12,828 nt of DNA from an uncultured Mailhella sp. (GTDB lineage Bacteria > Desulfobacterota > Desulfovibrionia > Desulfovibrionales > Desulfovibrionaceae). Positions 1 through 7,180 of this stretch are shown one piece after another. Position numbers and translations under genes: made by a program. Under the pieces are notes generated by a model. The model was not told where the DNA came from, ran no database searches, and was given only the letters and a program-made list of their open reading frames with translations. Each line of letters begins with the position of its first letter. The first letter of the stretch is position 1. The stretch spans positions 1 through 12,828 of the forward strand of contig CAJTSU010000103.1 of the NCBI GenBank assembly GCA_910579055.1, written 5' to 3'.

Positions 1-55
1 GCAGTGTACCAGTTTTGCTAAACATTGTTTAGTAAAAATTTGGAAGATCAGTAAC
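1..55 (+). repeat. Left copy of 55-bp terminal inverted repeat
   Basis: These 55 bases are identical to the reverse complement of 12774-12828. The match stops exactly at base 55: the next bases are ctgta on the left and agcgt on the inverted right copy. Within it lies a dyad (13-37) with arms CTAAAC/GTTTAG around ATT, extended by TTTT/AAAA with one G/T mismatch. An exact 55-base match confined to both sequence ends is what a de Bruijn assembler run at k=55 leaves where a contig stops at a repeat. It therefore probably marks a multi-copy genomic sequence, and not a transposon terminal repeat. Confidence 0.95.
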
Positions 56-67
56 CTGTACTTTGGA

Positions 68-874
68 TTACAGGCGTATCCATGATTCCAGATTCAACAT
101 CGAATTGGCCAGGCTCAACCCGGCCAGCAAGGAAGTTTTGGGATTATCCGGCAGACAAACGCCCTGTAATTCAAAATGCAGCGTGCCGAACGCGCCTTTG
201 GCGTCGATGACGTGTACGGGGCCGGTCAGGGAAGGATCCGCGAACAGTTCCACCCGGGATTTGTCAAACCCCACGCCCGCCAGGGCGACGGTGGCGGTAA
301 CGTTCGCATTCTGGGGGAAGAGTGCCGAGGCTTCACGGGCGCTTCCGGAAAAAATACATACGCGTTCAGTCAGGGCATCAAGATTGATATTCTTTTCAGC
401 GGGGGTATTCTTCCAAGATCGGGGAGGCTTGCTGAGAGACTGGCGGACTTCATCCAGGCCACCAAGACGGGCCGCGGCGAGAACATCCATGCCCCCCACC
501 GCCCCCGAAGGCACCAGCAAGCGCGCATGCCCCTGCCGCGCGGCTTCGCGCAGTTCATCCAGCAATTTTTCATCCGCCAGCGCGCCGTTAGAGATCACGA
601 GCAGATCCCGGCCCCGGCGCAATACCTCCGGCCCATTGGCGCGCAAGGCTCCCTGCGTGGCGCATTCCATCACCACATCCGGCCCCAGCGTCAGGAGATC
701 CTCCAGGTTGTCCACCACCGGCACGCTTTCATCCACATATGCGCGGGCGCTTTCCAAAGAGGCCGGGGGAACCTGCACCCCAACGATGTGCGGCTTGGGG
801 TCCGGACTTTCCTTCCAGATATTCAGCACCAGTCTGGCCATATGCCCCAGCCCGATCATCCCCAGTTTTACCAT
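68..874 (-). CDS. nadX: L-aspartate dehydrogenase
   Basis: The 268-residue protein matches the NadX/L-aspartate dehydrogenase family in length and layout. It has an N-terminal Rossmann dinucleotide-binding motif (GLGHMA, residues 8-13) and a C-terminal aspartate-dehydrogenase domain with the segments GAVGGMDVLAAARLGGLDEV and NANVTATVALAGVGFDKSRV. Family members convert L-aspartate and NAD(P)+ to iminoaspartate, which NadA uses for de novo NAD synthesis. The frame stays open upstream to 949, but ATG at 874 is preceded by GAGGA at good spacing and begins directly with the Rossmann strand, so I chose it. The gene reads away from clpB across a hairpin-rich spacer and probably has its own promoter. 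The stop codon lies inside a 6-bp hairpin (54-73) next to the left terminal repeat. Function is inferred from family resemblance. Confidence 0.85.
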   Translation of the reverse strand: MVKLGMIGLGHMARLVLNIWKESPDPKPHIVGVQVPPASLESARAYVDESVPVVDNLEDLLTLGPDVVMECATQGALRANGPEVLRRGRDLLVISNGALADEKLLDELREAARQGHARLLVPSGAVGGMDVLAAARLGGLDEVRQSLSKPPRSWKNTPAEKNINLDALTERVCIFSGSAREASALFPQNANVTATVALAGVGFDKSRVELFADPSLTGPVHVIDAKGAFGTLHFELQGVCLPDNPKTSLLAGLSLANSMLNLESWIRL

Positions 875-926
875 GCTGTTTCCTCGCCGAATAGACTTTT
901 GAACTGTAGAGAAGGCAAGCCTCTCC

Positions 927-932
927 AGTATA
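927..932 (-). promoter_or_regulatory. Possible -10 element for nadX
   Basis: On the minus strand TATACT lies about 50 bases upstream of the nadX start codon. No convincing -35 hexamer is found 16-18 bases further upstream. The call rests on the hexamer alone and on the need for nadX to be transcribed beyond the hairpins that follow clpB. Confidence 0.3.
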
Positions 933-966
933 GCGTGGTGTTGAAACAAGCTTGACCGCCGCAGGC

Positions 967-1038
967 ACGCGCGTCAGCGCGTATGGAGGCCGAGCCGAAG
1001 GCCGCGCAGCGTTCCCGTTAGCCGAAGGCTTACGGGAA
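967..1038. other. Tandem hairpins in the clpB-nadX spacer
   Basis: Two inverted repeats sit side by side: ACGCGC/GCGCGT around GTCA (967-982), and a stem of 11 pairs with one T/T mismatch and a GAA loop (1012-1038, arms starting TTCCCGT and ending ACGGGAA). GGCC/GGCC arms lie between them. With the hairpin at 1054-1095 they make three structured elements in about 130 bp. They may be transcript-end structures or a dispersed intergenic repeat. I recognise no RNA family. Confidence 0.6.
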
Positions 1039-1053
1039 TCGAGAGCAACGCGA

Positions 1054-1095
1054 CGCCCCCTCCATGCCGCATGGTCATGCGGCATGGAGGGGGCG
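1054..1095 (-). terminator. 20-bp-stem hairpin after clpB
   Basis: A perfect inverted repeat has arms 1054-1073 and 1076-1095 with only GT between them. It begins 8 bases past the clpB stop codon. Such a long, GC-rich stem at that place should end or protect the clpB transcript. No T-run follows on the minus strand, so it is not a canonical intrinsic terminator. It may act with Rho or as a 3' stability element. Confidence 0.65.
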
Positions 1096-1103
1096 AGGAT
1101 CAG

Positions 1104-3752
<2,649 letters not shown>

Positions 3753-3782
3753 ATATTCTCTCCTTCGGGGAGCTGAAATACG

Positions 3783-4091
3783 TTATTCCCGTTCCAGCTC
3801 CCGCAGACGATTCTCCAGATCCTCAATGCGTTCCAGCAAGTCGACGATCATCGCTCCGGCCAGGCTGGGCAGTTCAAAGTCATTACACAGCCTGTCCAGC
3901 TTGCGGGTTCTATAGACGTCAACCTGGCGGAACATGAGAGATTGTTCGGTTTTGCGGGTGGCCTGCAGCCAGCCCAGCTCCATAAGTTCATGCAACCTGT
4001 CCTCGGGGGTGCCCGTCAGTTCGACAAATTCCGCCCAGGCCACCAGCGGGGAGGCCGCAGGAAATGAGCTATCCATCTTTTTTATGGACAT
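3783..4091 (-). CDS. cbpM: CbpM-like chaperone modulator
   Basis: This 102-residue protein has a MerR-like N-terminal part (about 15-65, with WAEFVELTGTPEDRLHELME and a RQVDVYRTRKLDRL segment) and a C-terminal amphipathic helix rich in Glu and Arg (about 78-102). This is the pattern of CbpM, a small protein that binds the J domain of CbpA and restrains its co-chaperone activity. Its place 10 bp downstream of the cbpA-type gene supports the call. Its ribosome site AGGAGG overlaps the cbpA stop codon, so translation of the two is probably coupled. clpB follows 30 bp later. Sequence conservation in this family is low, so the symbol rests mainly on context. A MerR-family DNA-binding role remains possible. 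Confidence 0.8.
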   Translation of the reverse strand: MSIKKMDSSFPAASPLVAWAEFVELTGTPEDRLHELMELGWLQATRKTEQSLMFRQVDVYRTRKLDRLCNDFELPSLAGAMIVDLLERIEDLENRLRELERE

Positions 4092-4101
4092 GGTGCGCCT
4101 C

Positions 4102-5058
4102 CTACACGTTTTCTTTCATGGCCTGTGCCAGGGTTTCCCACAGGGCTTTCTGATGTGCGGTCAGCTTTGCGGGATCCGGCACACGGATCGCCACACGGAC
4201 AAATTCATCACCACGCTCGCCTTCAGGCCCCAGTCCTTTCCCCTTAAGCCTCAGTTTGCGCCCGCTGCTGCTCCCTGCGGGAATATTAAGTTCCACCTGC
4301 CCTTCCAGGGTGGGAACACGCACCTTGGCTCCGAGCACCGCTTCCCAGGGAGCGATATCCACCTCACAGGCGATATCTTTACCGTCCACTTGAAACGTGG
4401 GGTGCGGCGCATAGCGGATAGTCAGGTACATATCCCCCGAAGGGGTGCCCGGCCGTCCCTGCCCGGCCAGACGTAACTTGGCGCCGTCGTGTATGCCTGC
4501 ACGAATATTGACTTTCAGGGTACGCGGCGGCTCCGAACCGCCACTCAGGGTAAATGTCTTTTCTCCGCCGCGCCGGGCTTCCTCCAGCGTAACGGCCAGC
4601 TCTGCCTCCACATCGCGCCCCCGCCGGGAGCGTGCTGAAGCCCCAGCGGACGCAGAGGAAAAACCGCTGAAAGGATCAGAGCCAAAGCCGCCGCTACGGC
4701 GGGGCCCGCCGAACAGCGTCTCAAAAAAGTCACTGAAATCTCCGCCGCTGAAGCTGGCCCCACCGCCCCCGGAATTGAAGTTGAAATGAAAATTCTCGAA
4801 ACCGGGGCCGCCCTGGAACTGCTGGCCATCCTTCCAGTTGGGGCCGAGCTGATCGTACAGACGGCGTTTTTCGTCGTCCTTCAGAACTTCATACGCCTCG
4901 TTGATATCCTTAAAGCGCTCTTCCGCGCTTGCGTCACCGGGATTAAGGTCGGGGTGATATTTGCGGGCGAGCTTTTTATAGGCCTTGGAAATTTCATCCT
5001 TGCCCGCTCCTCGTTCCACGCCGAGAAGCTTGTAATAATCCTTGTATGCTACAGCCAT
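4102..5058 (-). CDS. cbpA: J-domain co-chaperone, CbpA/DnaJ type without zinc finger
   Basis: The 318-residue protein has an N-terminal J domain (about 7-72) with the HPD motif at 35-37, which stimulates DnaK ATPase. A Gly/Phe/Ser-rich linker follows (about 78-150), then two C-terminal substrate-binding beta domains ending near 310. The four-CXXCXGXG zinc domain of DnaJ is absent, which places it with CbpA/type II proteins. A GTG two codons upstream (5064) is possible, but AGGAG is 7 bases from the ATG at 5058 and only one base from the GTG, so ATG was chosen. It is the first gene of the cbpA-cbpM-clpB operon, which joins the DnaK co-chaperone to the disaggregase. The promoter region lies at 5104-5142. 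Confidence 0.92.
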   Translation of the reverse strand: MAVAYKDYYKLLGVERGAGKDEISKAYKKLARKYHPDLNPGDASAEERFKDINEAYEVLKDDEKRRLYDQLGPNWKDGQQFQGGPGFENFHFNFNSGGGGASFSGGDFSDFFETLFGGPRRSGGFGSDPFSGFSSASAGASARSRRGRDVEAELAVTLEEARRGGEKTFTLSGGSEPPRTLKVNIRAGIHDGAKLRLAGQGRPGTPSGDMYLTIRYAPHPTFQVDGKDIACEVDIAPWEAVLGAKVRVPTLEGQVELNIPAGSSSGRKLRLKGKGLGPEGERGDEFVRVAIRVPDPAKLTAHQKALWETLAQAMKENV

Positions 5059-5103
5059 GCTCACTCTCCTGTGTCGGAGGGAAATATCTCTCGCGACAGC
5101 GAA

Positions 5104-5142
5104 GAAATAAGTTCTCTGTTTTCACTGTCAATCCTCTGACAG
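5104..5142 (-). promoter_or_regulatory. cbpA promoter with overlapping dyad
   Basis: On the minus strand a perfect -35 TTGACA (5126-5131) is followed after 16 bases by TATTTC (5104-5109) as a weak -10, about 45 bases before the cbpA start. The -35 lies inside a perfect dyad CTGTCA-N6-TGACAG (5125-5142). A protein bound there would block the polymerase. Neither a CIRCE element nor a clear heat-shock sigma32 consensus is visible, so how this heat-shock operon is induced is open. Confidence 0.5.
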
Positions 5143-5188
5143 GGGAAGTTCGGGAATAGTTCGCACATATCATCTATACCGCCTCTAT

Positions 5189-5255
5189 GCGCGGAGCTCC
5201 GGCCTTCATGCCGGCCTGGCGCAACCCCGCCCTTCAGGGCGGGGTATCTCCGCGC
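5189..5255. other. Cloverleaf-like three-way junction
   Basis: An outer 8-bp stem (GCGCGGAG 5189-5196 with CTCCGCGC 5248-5255) encloses two hairpins: CCGGC/GCCGG (5199-5214) and CCCCGCCC/GGGCGGGG with a TTCA loop (5225-5244). All three stems are perfect. It could form in RNA from either strand or be a dispersed palindromic element. No tRNA features are present, and I know no named family that matches. Confidence 0.6.
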
Positions 5256-5285
5256 GGCAGCCTGGAAGGGGATGCAAACTCCTCC

Positions 5286-5322
5286 CCGGCGCAAGATGCA
5301 AAACCCTGAAGGGCTTTGCCGG
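5286..5322. other. Hairpin beside the cloverleaf element
   Basis: GCAAA (5298-5302) pairs with TTTGC (5315-5319) around an inner CCCT/AGGG stem with a GA loop. A competing outer pairing CCGGC (5286-5290) with GCCGG (5318-5322) uses the same bases. The CCCTGAAGGG core recurs as a reverse complement in the neighbouring element (5230-5239) and in a similar form at 6659-6668. Confidence 0.4.
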
Positions 5323-5410
5323 CGCATTGCTTTTCATTCCTGCCAACCTCACGCGCAATCTCTTCCCCCGCACGGCTCCGTTCAGGCGGTACATCACTGC
5401 GAGAAGCCTG

Positions 5411-5461
5411 CTTGTCCGGTAATTCTGAAAATTTGTCCGATTATTCTGACAAATATGTCCG
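5411..5461 (+). promoter_or_regulatory. Tandem dyad, likely upstream activating site
   Basis: A perfect inverted repeat ATTTGTC-N10-GACAAAT spans 5431-5454. A degenerate copy of the same 21-base unit lies directly to its left (5411-5431), so the hexamer TGTCCG occurs at 5413, 5434 and 5456, spaced 21 and 22 bases, about two helical turns. The site is centred about 130 bases before the start point predicted from the sigma54 promoter, which is normal for an enhancer-binding activator. The activator itself is not in the window. Confidence 0.6.
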
Positions 5462-5544
5462 TTTTTCCATAACCAGTGACGGCACTTTTTTACAACTATA
5501 TTTTATCATACTGGAATAACATTATTTTATTTCGCTATCACTTA

Positions 5545-5560
5545 TGGCACGGCCTTTGCT
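5545..5560 (+). promoter_or_regulatory. Sigma54 (-24/-12) promoter for the nap operon
   Basis: TGGCACG (5545-5551), four bases, then TTGCT (5556-5560) matches the RpoN consensus TGGCACG-N4-TTGCW at every position. The GG and GC cores are exactly 10 bases apart. Transcription would start near 5571 and run right into napC. Sigma54 promoters are silent without an AAA+ activator, and a tandem activator-type site lies upstream at 5411-5461. Confidence 0.85.
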
Positions 5561-5570
5561 TCAGCACATT

Positions 5571-5962
5571 TCAACAGGTGAAATGCTCCATGGAATCCGT
5601 AAAACGTTCCACGCTCACGGCCAGGGGCGGCGCGGCGCCCTCCTGTCCCCCTCGTCGTGAAACATGTGAGCCAGAACACAGGGGGCTGGCAGATATGTTC
5701 AATCGCAAAATGCTGTGGAGTGACAAATGCGTGAGCGTTCGATTTGTGCGAAAATTATCAGGACACAGGGTGCCGGCGGAACGTCGTCAAAATGCCGCAC
5801 GGCGCAAGGTTCCGGCCTTGGGCGTGTGCCTGAGGATCGGAACATCATACCCCGGCAGCGTATCATTCAGTTAACATGATCCGGGATACTGTGGCCCGGA
5901 AAAAAACCGCTCACCCCCGAAAACATTGAAATGGGGTTTACCGCTCCAAACAGGAGAATATC
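5571..5962 (+). other. Long 5' leader of the nap transcript
   Basis: If the sigma54 start is right, about 390 nt precede napC. They contain two mutually exclusive pairings, CAAGG/CCTTG (5805-5820) and GTTCC/GGAAC (5809-5843), a TCCGGG/CCCGGA hairpin near 5881-5901, and a small CTCC/GGAG hairpin (5944-5956) that covers the napC ribosome site. No known riboswitch was recognised. A frame from ATG 5590 to 5874 has no good ribosome site and is not called. Confidence 0.45.
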
Positions 5963-6574
5963 ATGCCGTTTCCGCACAAACGAGTACTTGCTGCCGGGGC
6001 CGTGTGCACAGTTGTCCTTGCTGCTTCTGCGGGGGCCGTACACTACACGTCGAGCAGGGCATTCTGTCTCTCCTGCCATGAAATGCGCGTGCATCAGCAG
6101 GAGCTGGCACTGTCATCCCATGCCAGGGATGCGGAAGGCAGGGAAATAACCTGCTCACAGTGCCATATCCCCTCCGGAAACGTGGTGCGCATGCTCGCCG
6201 CGAAAAGCTGGATGGGAGCACGCGACTTATGGGCGCATGCGAACGGCGAAGGAGAGGATCTGGATCGCGCGGCCATGCAGACTATCGCCCGCCGCTTTAC
6301 GGATGACGCCAACTGTCTGGCCTGTCATGAGGATCTGACGAAAAACGCCCGCAGGGATGGCCCTGTTTCCCGGGAAGGGCAGCTTGCCCATGACAACTAC
6401 CTGGGCAGAAACGGGCAGTCACGCAGCGGCTGCGTGGGATGCCATCAGAATCTCGCCCACCTGCCCGAATTTGACGAACGCATTCCCCGCAACAGCCAAT
6501 TTGCCGCAAAACTTAAGGAGAGCCGATCATGTTTCAACCCACAGTCGCCCACTGACTCCGCAACCGACGGATAG
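5963..6574 (+). CDS. napC: NapC/NirT-family tetraheme cytochrome c
   Basis: The 203-residue protein has one N-terminal membrane anchor (about 7-28) and a periplasmic domain with four CXXCH heme sites at 35-39, 64-68, 118-122 and 157-161. This is the NapC/NrfH pattern. These proteins oxidise membrane quinol and pass electrons to periplasmic reductases. The first site reads CLSCHEM, and NrfH uses the Met of such a CXXCHXM as a heme ligand. The start ATG has CAGGAG 6 bases upstream. The last 15 or so residues are rich in Ser and Pro and overlap a second ribosome site and start codon (6514-6531), so the C-terminus may be an extension. It heads the napCMADGH operon behind a sigma54 promoter. It could also be called NrfH-like, but no nrfA is present. 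Confidence 0.9.
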   Translation: MPFPHKRVLAAGAVCTVVLAASAGAVHYTSSRAFCLSCHEMRVHQQELALSSHARDAEGREITCSQCHIPSGNVVRMLAAKSWMGARDLWAHANGEGEDLDRAAMQTIARRFTDDANCLACHEDLTKNARRDGPVSREGQLAHDNYLGRNGQSRSGCVGCHQNLAHLPEFDERIPRNSQFAAKLKESRSCFNPQSPTDSATDG

Positions 6575-6589
6575 GGGGCGTGCGGATTG

Positions 6590-6673
6590 CCCCTCCCTGA
6601 TGGGAGGGGGTGCGAAAAGGATTTCATCGGCTTCGCCGTTTTGTCAACAGATCTTTTCCCCTGAAGGGGGAAG
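6590..6673 (+). other. Two hairpins between napC and napM
   Basis: The 123-base gap holds CCCCTCCC/GGGAGGGG with a TGAT loop (6590-6609) and a second stem with a CCCC-TGAA-GGGG core and wobble-extended base (6654-6673). Neither is followed by a T-run, so they are more likely processing or stabilising structures, or partial attenuators, than full terminators. Confidence 0.5.
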
Positions 6674-6697
6674 TTTCAAACCACAAAGGAATTTTTG

Positions 6698-7144
6698 ATG
6701 AAACCCTGCAAGCGCTGCATTGTTTCCCTGCTCGCTGCCGGAGTCCTGGCAGGCGCTTATTTCGCCTATGTCGCATGGGCGTTCCCCGACGTGCGCTGTG
6801 AAGCCGCCAGACATCTGGATGCGCCGCAGATGGAGGGCGACTGCTACTCATGCCATATGAAAACGACGGCGAAAGTGGCGCAGGAATGGTACGAGAGCAA
6901 ACACGGAGTGACGCTGGTACGCTGCCAGACCTGCCACGGCATGCCGGACGGCAAGGGCTCACTGCCTTTCACGCGCAGTCCGGGCAAGGACGTCTGCGCC
7001 CGCTGCCATTCCCTCGCCATAGAAGGCATGGAAGCCAAATTCGGCAAGTCCGACGACTGCGCCTCCTGTCACCCGCACCATCAGAGCGCCATGCACGGCA
7101 ATGCCTATGAGTACCGTCAGCCTACCTCCAAAACAAGCCTCTGA
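6698..7144 (+). CDS. napM: Tetraheme cytochrome c NapM
   Basis: The 148-residue protein starts with basic residues and one hydrophobic segment (about 8-29), which is a signal anchor or signal peptide. Four heme sites follow: CYSCH (49-53), CQTCH (76-80), CARCH (100-104) and CASCH (121-125). It lies between napC and napA, exactly where Desulfovibrio desulfuricans has napM, a tetraheme cytochrome proposed to carry electrons to NapA in place of the diheme NapB. Extra histidines (for example 69, 127, 128 and 133) could be distal heme ligands. A TTG one codon upstream is in frame, but AAGGA is better spaced (7 bases) for ATG 6698. The gap to napA is 36 bases. Heme binding is clear from the motifs. 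The electron-transfer partners are inferred. Confidence 0.88.
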   Translation: MKPCKRCIVSLLAAGVLAGAYFAYVAWAFPDVRCEAARHLDAPQMEGDCYSCHMKTTAKVAQEWYESKHGVTLVRCQTCHGMPDGKGSLPFTRSPGKDVCARCHSLAIEGMEAKFGKSDDCASCHPHHQSAMHGNAYEYRQPTSKTSL

Positions 7145-7180
7145 AGCAAATAACCTTTATGATGAAATGAGGTTGCTTTC

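Larger units (their letters stand above)
5059..5962. other. Divergent control region between cbpA and napC
   Basis: These 904 bases carry no convincing gene. From left to right they hold the cbpA promoter with a dyad (5104-5142), a cloverleaf-like hairpin cluster (5189-5255), a further hairpin (5286-5322), a tandem dyad site (5411-5461), a sigma54 promoter (5545-5560) and a long leader before napC. Base composition changes to AT-rich around 5400-5545, as expected for regulatory DNA. Each part is described in its own entry. Confidence 0.7.

Noticed and set aside
41..49. Likeness of GGAAGATC in the terminal repeat to the 5' end of selenocysteine tRNA
   Set aside because: Only eight bases agree, and no D, anticodon or variable arm follows.
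5059..5190. CIRCE element or sigma32 promoter before cbpA
   Set aside because: Neither the TTAGCACTC-N9-GAGTGCTAA dyad nor a CTTGAAA/CCCAT pair at proper spacing was found on the minus strand.
5590..5874. Open frame of 94 residues in the nap leader
   Set aside because: The start lacks a good ribosome site, the product is rich in Arg and scattered Cys with no domain pattern, and it lies inside a region better explained as a leader. A small regulated protein cannot be fully excluded.
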